From Candidatus Ferrigenium bremense (lineage in GTDB: Bacteria > Pseudomonadota > Gammaproteobacteria > Burkholderiales > Gallionellaceae): DNA of 64,000 nt. A program made the translations under genes and the position numbers. The notes beneath the pieces are model-generated. The model was not told where the DNA came from and searched no databases. It worked only from the letters and a program-made list of their open reading frames with translations. Position 1 is the first letter of the stretch. Each line of letters begins with the position of its first letter. This document shows, piece by piece, positions 1 to 7,869 of the stretch. Location: positions 1 to 64,000 of the forward strand of contig JAGRPI010000023.1 in the NCBI GenBank assembly GCA_019449635.1, read 5' to 3'.

Positions 1-17
1 CAGAGCACGTAGCACGT

Positions 18-46
18 AGGGCGCAATAACCAACGGGCATTGCGCC
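18..46. repeat. Intergenic repeat of the GGGCGCAATAACC family
   Basis: The stretch reads AGGGCGCAATAACC followed by AACGGGCATTGCGCC. The reverse complement of nearly the same sequence occurs at 31327-31354, and shortened relatives lie near 53852-53920. The two halves of the full element form an inverted repeat; only one arm is seen here, 17 bases from the window edge. No gene lies in 1-70. Confidence 0.7.
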
Positions 47-70
47 GCATGTATTTGTCATCCTACCGCC

Positions 71-178
71 TTACGCATGCTGGAAGCGGTGCGCTCTGAG
101 GTGCCGCCAAAGATCACGTTCTGCGTCGATCATATTGCGGCACAGTTGTTTGGCGAAGGTGTGGAGTTTGCCACTCAT
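71..178 (-). pseudogene. Truncated DUF559 endonuclease-like remnant
   Basis: From the ATG at 178 the reading frame gives 35 residues beginning MSGKLHTFAKQLCRNM and continuing IDAERDLWRHLRAHRF before a TAA stop. This matches the opening of DUF559 proteins (very-short-patch-repair-like nuclease fold), whose members carry an R-x-N-M-T-x-A-E-x-x-LW-x-x-LR signature and normally run to about 110-120 residues. The nuclease core with its conserved acidic and lysine residues is missing, so the gene is a broken copy. It is bordered on the left by a GGGCGCAATAACC repeat and on the right by a nested palindromic repeat, which suggests deletion by recombination between repeats. Whether the remnant is transcribed cannot be seen. 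Confidence 0.6.
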
Positions 179-197
179 GAATACCCCATTTTCAAAT

Positions 198-316
198 GCG
201 CCCCCTCTCCCCCAGCCCCTGATGGAACTACTAGCCATTCGACTAAGCCCGCAAGCGGGCAAGTCGCTGGTTATCTCCCGCTAGCGGGAGAGGGTGGCCG
301 ATAGGCCGGGAGAGGG
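198..316. repeat. CCCTCTCC palindrome interrupted by a TAGCC-hairpin element
   Basis: The outer repeat is of the CCCTCTCCC...GGGAGAGGG family. At 221-274 it is interrupted by a 54-base TAGCC-hairpin unit that starts GATGGAACTACTAGCCATTC and ends CAAGTCGCTGGTTAT, with a GCCCGCAAGCGGGC stem in the middle. The join is CCCCT|unit|CTCCC. An uninterrupted copy of the outer repeat is visible inside leuS at 42124-42162. Confidence 0.8.
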
Positions 317-317
317 T

Positions 318-2288
318 TCATCCTTTATGCAGCCTTTCCTCCGCCTGCTGCAACGCTTCAGGCAGCCCCAGCAGCACCAGTACATCGCCTGCCTGCAGCA
401 GCATTTCCTCGCTCGGTTGCGCGCCGCGCATGCCGCGGCGGCGCACTGCGTTCACTTGGATGTTCAGGGTATCCAGACCGACTTCGCGCAATTGTTTGCC
501 CGCTGCACTGGAGTCTTCCTTGAGCAGCACGCTCAGAAAGCGCTGCTGCAGACGGTCGGTTGCCTCGCCGACCTCATATTGGGCGGTGCGCAAATAGCCG
601 CTGAACACCGCATAGCGGCGTGCGCGGCTTTCCTGGACGCGGCGGATCACGCGGTTGAGCGGCACACCCGCCATCAGCAAGGCTTGCGAGGCGAGCATCA
701 CGCTGCCCTCCAGCACTTCGGCAACTACTTCCGCCGCACCGGCTTCCTTCAACACTTCCACGTTCGTATCGTCGTTGGTGCGCACCACCACCGGCAGATC
801 CGGGCGCAGTTCCTTGACATGGCGCAGGATCGCCAGCGCGGAATGCTTGTCCTTGTAGGAGACGACCAAGGCCTTGGCGCGCATCAATCCGGCGGCCATC
901 AATACTTCGCGTTTGGCGGCATCGCCATATACCACGCTCTTCCTGGCGGCAATGGCTTCGCGCACGCGGCGTGAATCGAGATCCAGCGCGATGAAACGCA
1001 GGTTCTCCTCTTCGAGGAAGCTTGCCAGCGTATGCCCGCTGCGCCCATAGCCGCAAATGATGATGTGCCCGCTGCTGCCCATGCTTTGAATGGCGATCTG
1101 GTGCATCTGCATGGCGCGGCTGGTCCATTCGGCGGCCGAGAAACGCCGCGCGATCGCTTCGCCGTGCTGGATCAGGAAGGGTGCCGCCAGCATGGAAAGC
1201 AGCATCGCCGCCAGCGTGATCTGCATGGTTGCAGCGTCGAGCAGATGCGCGCCATCCGCCAGCGTCAGCAGCACGAAGCCGAATTCGCCAGCCTGCGCCA
1301 AGCCGATCGCACTGCGCAACGCCACGCCCCAATCCCCCTCGAAAGCGCGCGCCAGCGATGCCACGATCAATGCCTTGAACAGGATCAGCGCCAGCAATGC
1401 CAGCAGCACCCAGCCGAGATCCGCCGCCACGCTGCCCAAGTCGAGCTTCATGCCGATGGTGACGAAGAACAGGCCAAGCAGCACATCGCGGAACGGCTTG
1501 ATGTCCTCCTCCACCTGATAGCGGTATTCGGTTTCGGAAATCAGCATGCCCGCGACAAACGCGCCCAACGCCAGCGACAAGCCCGCCAGCTCGGTGAAAT
1601 AAGCCAGCCCCAGCGTGATGAGCAGCACGTTGAGCATGAACAATTCCGAGGACTTCTGCTGTGCCACGACGTGAAACCATGGCCGCATGACGTGCTGCCC
1701 GAACACCAGCAGCACCAGCAACACCGCTATCGCCTTGAGTGTCGCATAAGCCAGCGTGATGGGAAGATCATGGGGACTCGAGGCCAGCGCGGGAATGATG
1801 ATCAGCAGCGGGACCACGGCAAGATCCTGAAACAGCAGCACGCCCATCATCTGCTGGCCGTAGGGCAGATTCAGCTCGGCGCGCTCGACCAGCATCTTGC
1901 TGACAATCGCGGTGGAAGACATCGCCAGCACGCCGCCCAAAGCCAGGCCGGCGCGCCAATCCAGCCCGAACACGGCAGCGGCCGCCATGACCAGCAGCAT
2001 GGTCGCAACCACCTGCACGCCGCCCAAACCGAACACCGTGCGTTTCATCGCGGTCAGGCGCGTCAGGCTGAATTCCAGGCCGATGCTGAACATCAGGAAC
2101 ACCACGCCGAACTCGGCCAGATGCCGTGTTCCCGCCGCATCGGGTATCCACGCGAGGGCATACGGGCCGATCAGGATGCCGACCGCCAGATAACCCAGCA
2201 TCACCGGCAAATGCAGGATGCGGCACAGCACCACCACTATCACGGCAGTGGCAAGCAGGATAAGGACCAGTGAGAGGATGCTTTCCAT
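318..2288 (-). CDS. CPA2-family monovalent cation:proton antiporter with TrkA domains (KefB/KefC/YbaL type)
   Basis: This is a 656-residue inner-membrane antiporter expected to exchange K+ (or Na+) for protons. The first ~385 residues hold about a dozen hydrophobic segments, including the family segment EFGVVFLMFSIGLEFSL and FTELAGLSLALGAFVAGML. A TrkA-N (RCK) Rossmann domain follows, with IIICGYGRSGHTLA as its nucleotide-binding glycine motif, then a TrkA-C-like domain at the C terminus ending near LHKG. The start at 2288 (MESILSL) was chosen because it opens directly into the first membrane helix and has GGAG about 12 bases upstream; a longer frame reaches 2378 but would add a non-hydrophobic leader read from repeat-rich DNA. 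KefB, KefC and YbaL cannot be separated from sequence alone. It stands alone, with a repeat composite upstream. Confidence 0.9.
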   Translation of the reverse strand: MESILSLVLILLATAVIVVVLCRILHLPVMLGYLAVGILIGPYALAWIPDAAGTRHLAEFGVVFLMFSIGLEFSLTRLTAMKRTVFGLGGVQVVATMLLVMAAAAVFGLDWRAGLALGGVLAMSSTAIVSKMLVERAELNLPYGQQMMGVLLFQDLAVVPLLIIIPALASSPHDLPITLAYATLKAIAVLLVLLVFGQHVMRPWFHVVAQQKSSELFMLNVLLITLGLAYFTELAGLSLALGAFVAGMLISETEYRYQVEEDIKPFRDVLLGLFFVTIGMKLDLGSVAADLGWVLLALLALILFKALIVASLARAFEGDWGVALRSAIGLAQAGEFGFVLLTLADGAHLLDAATMQITLAAMLLSMLAAPFLIQHGEAIARRFSAAEWTSRAMQMHQIAIQSMGSSGHIIICGYGRSGHTLASFLEEENLRFIALDLDSRRVREAIAARKSVVYGDAAKREVLMAAGLMRAKALVVSYKDKHSALAILRHVKELRPDLPVVVRTNDDTNVEVLKEAGAAEVVAEVLEGSVMLASQALLMAGVPLNRVIRRVQESRARRYAVFSGYLRTAQYEVGEATDRLQQRFLSVLLKEDSSAAGKQLREVGLDTLNIQVNAVRRRGMRGAQPSEEMLLQAGDVLVLLGLPEALQQAEERLHKG

Positions 2289-2349
2289 CGACGGCTTCAA
2301 ACTCCAAATGCGAAATGGGCAGCAGCACGCTGCAGCAACCCGGATTATC

Positions 2350-2482
2350 CATCTATTGATCCGGCACTGTTTATCCAAGAATCCGTTCGCATTGAGCTTG
2401 TCGAAATGTGAATGGATTCTTGTGCTTCGACAAGCTCAGCACGAACGGCAACCGATTTCAATTCGTGCCGGATCAATAGATG
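2350..2482. repeat. Nested palindrome: 18-bp perfect inverted repeat around a TTCGACAAGCTCAG repeat pair
   Basis: CATCTATTGATCCGGCAC at 2350-2367 is matched perfectly in inverse orientation at 2465-2482. Between these arms lies an inverted pair of the widespread CGTTCG...CTGAGCTTGTCGAA repeat (2383-2408 and 2424-2448). The 133-bp unit has the shape of a tiny element with terminal inverted repeats. It fills much of the gap between the antiporter gene and the cytochrome terminator; nothing else is seen in 2289-2656. Confidence 0.8.
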
Positions 2483-2656
2483 CGGGCCGATTTTCCATCT
2501 GGCCGGCAAGCCAATCTCAACAACGCGGCGCGTAACGACAGATTCATTCGCCCATTTTCGCGCGGATGAGTCCGCACCTGCGACCGACTGATTGCTTGGC
2601 ACTGCGCCGGCCAATAAACAATCCGGAATAGACCAAAGACTATCAGAATACGCAAC

Positions 2657-2684
2657 AAAAAAGCCGGCTCACGCCGACTTTTTT
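2657..2684 (-). terminator. Rho-independent terminator of the first cytochrome gene
   Basis: The stem GCCGGC/GCCGAC around TCAC is flanked by six A on one side and six T on the other, so it can work in both directions. It lies 33 bases past the stop of the cytochrome gene at 2717-3034. Confidence 0.8.
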
Positions 2685-2716
2685 AAAGGCTGCTCCCTTG
2701 CCAGTTCAGGGCAAGC

Positions 2717-3034
2717 TTACTTCGCCAGACCCAGAACGAAGTTCGCCAGCATGCCCGCATCTGCTTCACTTAGCTTAGGGTTACCCGGCATGGGCATGGC
2801 TCCCCATACGCCGCCCCCGCCCTTCATGATCTTGGTGGTCAGTTTGGCCTTTGCGGTGGCATCGCCCTTGTACTTTTTGGCAACGTCCATCCATGCAGGA
2901 CCCACCACTTTTTTGTCGATTGCATGACAGGCGTTACAGCTGTTTTTCTTGGCAATGTCAGGCATGTCGGCCGCCATCGCGCTGCCCCCGACCATCAGGC
3001 TTGCTGCGATCATGCTTATCACAATAGATTTCAT
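2717..3034 (-). CDS. Small periplasmic class I cytochrome c (c551/c552-like)
   Basis: The 105-residue product has a Sec signal peptide of about 21 residues (MKSIVISMIAASLMVGGSAMA). The mature domain has one haem-binding CNACH and, towards the C terminus, a methionine-rich MPMPGNP segment that should supply the axial Met ligand. It is expected to be a soluble periplasmic electron carrier. The start at 3034 is supported by GGGAG seven bases upstream; a longer frame to 3145 lacks a signal peptide. It is one of three adjacent paralogues. The next gene shares long near-identical DNA around VVGPAWMDV, which indicates tandem duplication. The redox partner cannot be read from sequence; an oxidase or an iron-oxidation chain is possible. 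Confidence 0.88.
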   Translation of the reverse strand: MKSIVISMIAASLMVGGSAMAADMPDIAKKNSCNACHAIDKKVVGPAWMDVAKKYKGDATAKAKLTTKIMKGGGGVWGAMPMPGNPKLSEADAGMLANFVLGLAK

Positions 3035-3303
3035 GCTTTTCTCCCTTGTGCAGTTGATGCATTCAAATAAAGCAGGACGCGCCCTACTCTCGCCACCGGA
3101 AACAGCATAAACAATCCCGCCGCCCCCGCATGACCGTCCGACCAAGCCGCTGGCCCATCTAATCTTCCAAACCGCAAAGCATGATTAACTCTATCCATGG
3201 CGTTGACGGTTCGCTTGCGCGATGATACTCCATCCGGAGTATTCGAATTCTGGGTCATTTTTTTTGCCCCATCACATGCCGTCAGCGATATTATCCGATA
3301 ATA
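3035..3303. other. Intergenic region between cytochrome genes
   Basis: This 269-base stretch holds the ribosome-binding site and presumably the promoter of the downstream (minus-strand) cytochrome gene. I see no convincing coding frame and no clear sigma-70 box, and none of the repeat families found elsewhere in the window. Confidence 0.5.
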
Positions 3304-3330
3304 AAAAAAGCCGGCGCAAGCCGGCTTTTT
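3304..3330 (-). terminator. Rho-independent terminator of the second cytochrome gene
   Basis: A perfect GCCGGC stem closed by a GCAA tetraloop has an A tract on one side and a T tract on the other. It sits 19 bases past the stop codon at 3349. The stem resembles the terminator of the neighbouring paralogue, so the duplication included the terminator. Confidence 0.88.
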
Positions 3331-3348
3331 CGTGAATCATTCCAGAAC

Positions 3349-3669
3349 TTATTTTGCCAGGCCCAGAATAAAGTCTATCAGCGCCTTCCGGTCTGCATCG
3401 CTAACCTTGGTCATGGCCGGCATCGGGCTCGAACCCCATACGCCCTTACCGCCCTTGGAGATCACGCCGTCCAGATGGGCGGCAGCACCTGCATCACCCT
3501 TGTACTTCTTGGAAACGTCCATCCATGCAGGACCCACCACTTTTTTGTCAATTGCGTGACAAGCTGTGCAAGTACCCTTTTTGGCAACGTCGGGCATATC
3601 GACCGCCATCGCGCTGCCTGCGACCATCAGACCTGCTGCTGCAACCATGCTTACAATAATAGATTTCAT
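3349..3669 (-). CDS. Small periplasmic class I cytochrome c, tandem paralogue
   Basis: This 106-residue protein has a signal peptide (MKSIIVSMVAAAGLMVAGSA, cleavage after AMA), one haem motif CTACH and a candidate axial Met in SSPMPAM. GGAG lies just upstream of the start. It resembles the neighbouring 105-residue cytochrome along its whole length; the block VVGPAWMDVSKKYKGDA is almost identical in protein and DNA. Each gene has its own terminator and Shine-Dalgarno site, so the paralogues are probably transcribed separately. It is expected to carry electrons in the periplasm; the partner is unknown. Confidence 0.88.
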   Translation of the reverse strand: MKSIIVSMVAAAGLMVAGSAMAVDMPDVAKKGTCTACHAIDKKVVGPAWMDVSKKYKGDAGAAAHLDGVISKGGKGVWGSSPMPAMTKVSDADRKALIDFILGLAK

Positions 3670-3816
3670 GTTCTCTCCGTTTCGTGATTAAAACACCCTG
3701 AGTAATGCGAAGGCCTCACCTTCGCAGCCGATTCTAAACAACTCCACCCGCTTTGCCAACCAAAACCCTTCAGGCGGCAAGGCATTAACGCAAACCAGCT
3801 TCGCGGCGTTGACAGC

Positions 3817-4383
3817 TTATTTCAAAGACAGCACAAATCTCGCCAGGGTCTTGCGATCCGCCTCGCTGACCTGCGGGCTGGGCGGCATTATCATGACACC
3901 CCACACGCCGCTGCCGCCCTTGGCGATCTTGTCCATTATCCTGGCTTCAGCCCCGGCGTCACCGCGATATTTGGCAGCCACATCCTTCCACGCCGGCCCG
4001 ACCACCTTCTTGTCGATTGCATGGCAGGCAAGGCAGTTGCTTTTCTTTGCCAATTGCAAAGCATCCGCTTCGGATACTGCCGGCTCGGCCTTTGTCTCCG
4101 GTTTGGCCACAACTGCTGCCGGTTCGGTTTTTGCAGGCGGTGCGGCAGCTGCTGGCGCTGGAGCTATCTGTGCCGGTTTTTCGGCAGTCACGTGCACTGC
4201 CTGTTGAACCGGGGCGGATGCAGCCGCTCCACTCGCGACGGGCTGGGCAGCCTGCCCTGGTAGAGCCTGCGTAACAGGCGGCTGCATGGCAGCGGGTGAG
4301 GCAGGCTGTTGCGCAGGTACTTCGGGCTGGCAGCCATACAATGCCGCCAACAATGATGCCAGCAAGATATTTCGTGTACTCAT
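3817..4383 (-). CDS. Membrane-anchored lipoprotein cytochrome c, third paralogue
   Basis: The 188-residue product begins with a lipoprotein signal peptide; the lipobox LYGC puts the lipidated Cys at position 18. A proline/alanine-rich linker of about 90 residues follows. The C-terminal ~80 residues repeat the cytochrome fold of the two neighbours: haem motif CLACH, then AIDKKVVGPAW and a Met-rich MIMPPSP segment. It is therefore a tethered version of the same carrier, able to swing on a flexible stalk. Outer or inner membrane placement cannot be decided from the lipobox; Gln follows the Cys, with no Asp retention signal at +2. Together the three genes suggest a short electron-transfer chain of soluble and tethered forms. 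Confidence 0.85.
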   Translation of the reverse strand: MSTRNILLASLLAALYGCQPEVPAQQPASPAAMQPPVTQALPGQAAQPVASGAAASAPVQQAVHVTAEKPAQIAPAPAAAAPPAKTEPAAVVAKPETKAEPAVSEADALQLAKKSNCLACHAIDKKVVGPAWKDVAAKYRGDAGAEARIMDKIAKGGSGVWGVMIMPPSPQVSEADRKTLARFVLSLK

Positions 4384-4716
4384 GATTCTCCTTATTCAGG
4401 TTTCCTGATTTAAAAAATTATTGATGTTTTCATAATACGTGACACACCCCCCGTTCGGGCTGAGGTATCGAAACCCCAAGCTGTGAGCCGTTCTGCCCTT
4501 CGATACTTCAGGGCGAACGGGTGTAATGATTTATGGAACCCCCAATAGTAACTACTCGGATCTGTTTTGTACTGGACAAAAACCAGATCAAACCCAGTTT
4601 TCGCGCAAAGGCGCCAAGAAAGAATTAAAAATACCAGACTTCTGTTTTGCAGTTCTTTGCGGTCTTTGCGGCTTTGCGCGAGACACCTTGTTTTTCGACC
4701 TGAGTAGTTACAAAAA
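4384..4716. repeat. Repeat-filled intergenic region of 333 bases
   Basis: No gene is seen. At 4447-4522 there is an inverted pair of the CGTTCG...CTGAGGTATCGAA family. At 4598-4682 a second inverted repeat has arms TTTCGCGCAAAGGCGCCAAG and TTTGCGGCTTTGCGCG. It is enclosed by perfect 10-bp arms GTAACTACTC (4548-4557) and GAGTAGTTAC (4702-4711), so again one palindrome lies inside another. A short frame on the minus strand is an accident of the repeat. Confidence 0.75.
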
Positions 4717-5628
4717 CTACAACGATTCGGCACGGTATTCGACGATCAGGGTATGCCTGGTTCCTGCCGCGACATGCACTATATTGTCAATTGCATTGGC
4801 CGATTCCACGCACAGCATCTCGCGCCAGCCATCCGGCTGCCCCATGTCGCCCATCCTGTCAGCCTTTGCGGTCCACGGTGTCCATACCACGGTGGAAAGG
4901 CTGCCGGACTTGGCGACGTGGATGCGCCGCTTCAGCCTGTCATCTTCGATCACGCACCCTGCGGCGGTGTTGATGTATACGCGGTCGGTCTCGCCCGCAA
5001 ATTGAATTGCACCATCCTGCCTTTTGAGCGTCGAACCGCCCACCTTGTCCCAGTAATCGCAGCCTGCCAGACCGCTGACGCGCGCTGCGCCGATGTCGCC
5101 GATCTGAAAATAGGCATGCAGGGCTTCGCTGATCACGAAACCGGCTTCTCCGGTGTTTTCGGTGGACAACTCCATGCGCAGCGCCTCGCCGACGATCACG
5201 GTCAGATCGAGCGTGCAGGAAAACGGCCACTGTGCCCGGAGTTTTTCGCTTTCCACCAGGCGCAGTGTCAGGTGCGTCGCGCCGTTCGGCTCAACGCCGG
5301 ATTCAACCACTTGCCACGGTACGGTGCGTGCATAGCCATGCGCGGGGAAACCGGGCTCGGAGGCGTGCGCACCGAACCACGGCCAGCATACCGGCACGCC
5401 GCCGCGTATCGACTTGCCCGCCGCCAGTTTCGCGTCGCGCGACAGCCACACCACCGGCACGGATTGGTTCCTGGGTTGCCAGGTCATCAGGTGTGCGCCC
5501 TGCAAGCACAGCGATGCGGTCGCCTGCGGGTTGCTGATTTCCGCAATAACCAGCCCGCTGTCATGTTCGCGGAAGCCGAGTTGCCCGTCGATGCCGAATT
5601 GCGTGTTCAATTGCTGCGCAGTAGCCAT
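4717..5628 (-). CDS. D-hexose-6-phosphate mutarotase (YeaD-like aldose-1-epimerase family)
   Basis: The 303-residue cytoplasmic protein belongs to the galactose-mutarotase-like fold and should interconvert the alpha and beta anomers of glucose-6-phosphate. Family landmarks are LCLQGAHLMTWQP near the N terminus, IRGGVPVCWPWFG, GYART and the late VVWTPW segment. The start at 5628 (MATAQQL) has GGAA eight bases upstream; a TTG 18 bases earlier is less likely. The gene stands alone between repeat-rich gaps. A general aldose epimerase is possible, but the GGVPVCWPWFG motif fits the hexose-6-phosphate subgroup. Confidence 0.85.
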   Translation of the reverse strand: MATAQQLNTQFGIDGQLGFREHDSGLVIAEISNPQATASLCLQGAHLMTWQPRNQSVPVVWLSRDAKLAAGKSIRGGVPVCWPWFGAHASEPGFPAHGYARTVPWQVVESGVEPNGATHLTLRLVESEKLRAQWPFSCTLDLTVIVGEALRMELSTENTGEAGFVISEALHAYFQIGDIGAARVSGLAGCDYWDKVGGSTLKRQDGAIQFAGETDRVYINTAAGCVIEDDRLKRRIHVAKSGSLSTVVWTPWTAKADRMGDMGQPDGWREMLCVESANAIDNIVHVAAGTRHTLIVEYRAESL

Positions 5629-5682
5629 TTTTAATTCCAATATCAATCTATCCGATTTTGTCCGTGGCGCATAAAAACAATT

Positions 5683-5780
5683 TGTCCACGAAATACACGA
5701 AAGACACGAAGCTTATCCGGGCCATCGCTACTTTGACGGCATTTGCATTATTTTCGTGATTTTCGTGTATTTCGTGGACA
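5683..5780. repeat. Inverted repeat of the CCACGAAATACACGAAA family
   Basis: Arms TGTCCACGAAATACACGAAA (left, 5683-5710) and TTTCGTGTATTTCGTGGACA (right end of 5751-5780) are nearly perfect inverses around a 40-base loop. The element ends 13 bases before the ilvD stop codon, so it forms the 3' end of the ilvD transcript. Confidence 0.8.
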
Positions 5781-5792
5781 GTATTTCGAGGG

Positions 5793-7637
5793 CTATTCTA
5801 TTTGCGATACGTCGCGCACCGCGCCCTTGTCGGCGGAAGTCACCATCGCGGCGTAGGCGCGCAGCGCAGCGGATACGTGGCGTTCGCGGCTGGCTGGACG
5901 CCATGCCCTGCCGCCCTTTGCCTCCATCGCGGCGCGGCGGCGCTGCATTTCCGCATCGGGAATCACCAGCATGATACTGCGTTGCGGAATGTCGATTTCA
6001 ATAGTGTCGCCCTCTTCCACCAGGCCGATCGCGCCGCCCTGAGCGGCTTCCGGCGAGACATGGCCGATGCTCAAGCCGGAGGTACCGCCGGAAAAACGCC
6101 CGTCGGTAAGCAGCGCGCACACATTGCCCAGATCTTTCGATTTCAGGTAGCTGGTGGGATAGAGCATTTCCTGCATCCCCGGTCCGCCCTTTGGCCCTTC
6201 GTAGCGGATCACCACCACATCGCCGGCCACGACCCGCTCGGCAAGGATCGCCGCCACCGCGTCGTCCTGGCTTTCGAACACGCGCGCCCGCCCGGTGAAT
6301 TTCAGGATGCTTTCGTCCACTCCGGCGGTTTTCACGATGCAGCCATCCACGGCGATGTTGCCGTGCAACACCGCCAACCCGCCGTCCTGAGAATAGGCAT
6401 GTGCCATGTCGTGGATGCAGCCGTTGCTGCGGTCGGTATCCAGTTCCGGATAGTGCATGGATTGCGAAAAGGCGAGGGTGGTGACGACCCCGCCGGGCGC
6501 CGCACGGAAGAATTTCTTCACTGTTTCGTCATCAGTCTGCACGACGTCCCATTGCTTGAGCGCATCGCGCAGGGTCGGGCTGTGTATCGTTTTGGCGTCG
6601 GCGTGCAACAGCCCGGCGCGGTCCAGTTCGCCGAGGATCGCCGGGATGCCGCCGGCGCGATGCACGTCTTCCATATGGTATTCGGATGAGGGTGCGACCT
6701 TGCACAGGGTCGGCACGTGGCGCGACAGTCGGTCCATGTCCCGCATGGTGAAGTTCACTTCCGCCTCCCGTGCGATCGCCAGCAGATGCAGCACGGTATT
6801 GGTCGAGCCGCCCATCGAAATATCCAGCGTCATGGCGTTCTCGAACGCCTCGAAGGTGGCGATGGAGCGCGGCAGCACTCCGGCATCGTCCTGCTCGTAA
6901 TAGCGTTTGCACAACTCAACGATGGTGCGCCCGGCGCGCAGGAACAATTGCTTGCGCTCGGCATGGGTCGCCACCAGCGAACCGTTGCCGGGCAGCGCCA
7001 GCCCCATAGCCTCGGCCAGGCAGTTCATCGAATTGGCGGTGAACATGCCGGAGCAGGAGCCGCAGGTCGGGCAGGCAGAGCGCTCGATGGCCTCGCATTC
7101 TGCCGCGCTGACTTTGTCGTCCGCCGCCGCGACCATCGCATCCACCAGATCCAGCCCCTTGGTCTTTCCTTGCCAACTGACCTTGCCAGCCTCCATCGGC
7201 CCGCCGGAAACGAACACCACCGGGATATTCAGGCGCATCGCCGCCATCAGCATGCCCGGCGTGATCTTGTCGCAATTGGAGATGCACACCAGCGCATCGG
7301 CGCAATGCGCATTGGCCATGTATTCCACGCTGTCGGCGATCAATTCGCGGCTGGGCAGCGAATACAGCATGCCGGCATGCCCCATCGCAATGCCATCGTC
7401 CACCGCGATGGTGTTGAACTCCTTGGCGATGCCTCCCGCCTTTTCGATCTCGCGCGCCACCAGTTGACCCATGTCCTTGAGGTGCACGTGGCCGGGCACG
7501 AACTGGGTGAACGAGTTGGCGATGGCGATGATTGGCTTGCCGAAGTCGCCTTCGGTCATGCCGGTGGCGCGCCACAGGGCGCGTGCGCCGGCCATGTTGC
7601 GGCCATGCGTGGAAGTACGGGAGCGGTAAGCGGGCAT
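5793..7637 (-). CDS. ilvD: Dihydroxy-acid dehydratase
   Basis: IlvD removes water from 2,3-dihydroxy-3-methylbutanoate and 2,3-dihydroxy-3-methylpentanoate, the last but one step of valine and isoleucine synthesis. The 614-residue length matches the family. Cysteines expected to bind the iron-sulfur cluster are in [12 protein letters not shown] and in [39 protein letters not shown] marks the C-terminal domain. The start at 7637 ([19 protein letters not shown]) is the usual family start and has a GAGAG-type site; a frame reaching 7682 adds residues read from a repeat. No other branched-chain gene is nearby. It is divergent from lgt, with a repeat between them. Confidence 0.97.
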   Translation of the reverse strand: MPAYRSRTSTHGRNMAGARALWRATGMTEGDFGKPIIAIANSFTQFVPGHVHLKDMGQLVAREIEKAGGIAKEFNTIAVDDGIAMGHAGMLYSLPSRELIADSVEYMANAHCADALVCISNCDKITPGMLMAAMRLNIPVVFVSGGPMEAGKVSWQGKTKGLDLVDAMVAAADDKVSAAECEAIERSACPTCGSCSGMFTANSMNCLAEAMGLALPGNGSLVATHAERKQLFLRAGRTIVELCKRYYEQDDAGVLPRSIATFEAFENAMTLDISMGGSTNTVLHLLAIAREAEVNFTMRDMDRLSRHVPTLCKVAPSSEYHMEDVHRAGGIPAILGELDRAGLLHADAKTIHSPTLRDALKQWDVVQTDDETVKKFFRAAPGGVVTTLAFSQSMHYPELDTDRSNGCIHDMAHAYSQDGGLAVLHGNIAVDGCIVKTAGVDESILKFTGRARVFESQDDAVAAILAERVVAGDVVVIRYEGPKGGPGMQEMLYPTSYLKSKDLGNVCALLTDGRFSGGTSGLSIGHVSPEAAQGGAIGLVEEGDTIEIDIPQRSIMLVIPDAEMQRRRAAMEAKGGRAWRPASRERHVSAALRAYAAMVTSADKGAVRDVSQIE

Positions 7638-7685
7638 AATGTCTCTCTTTGAAAGTTGAAGCGTGCAACACCCATAAAACAACCA

Positions 7686-7822
7686 TTAGCCACGGATAGA
7701 CACGGATTGCCACAGATAAAACCCTGTGTTGCCGGAAATCCGCCTTTCATCAGAAAGATGTACCGGATGAGAAAGGCAACTCATTGATAATCCGTGTACA
7801 TCCGTGTTAATCCGTGGCTGAA
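7686..7822. repeat. Inverted repeat of the CCACGGATNNACACGGAT family
   Basis: Left arm TTAGCCACGGATAGACACGG and right arm ending TCCGTGTTAATCCGTGGCTG flank about 70 bases. It sits between the divergent ilvD and lgt start codons, where their promoters must lie. Relatives occur at 21574-21767, 34988-35090, 45645-45783 and 59968-60055. Confidence 0.85.
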
Positions 7823-7869
7823 CTGCTTTTTATAGGATAATTGAGCAATTCATTTTACCCGATTCATCC

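Noticed and set aside
1032-2273. A 413-codon plus-strand frame opposite the antiporter
   Set aside because: Its composition is dominated by Gln, His and Arg, the usual mirror of a GC-rich membrane protein. No start signal or domain is seen.
2592-2927. Plus-strand open frames opposite the three cytochrome genes
   Set aside because: They are antisense shadows that share similarity with each other only because the underlying minus-strand genes are paralogues.
4410-4733. A 107-codon minus-strand frame between the mutarotase and cytochrome genes
   Set aside because: It is composed almost entirely of two inverted repeats, lacks a ribosome-binding site, and shows no family similarity.
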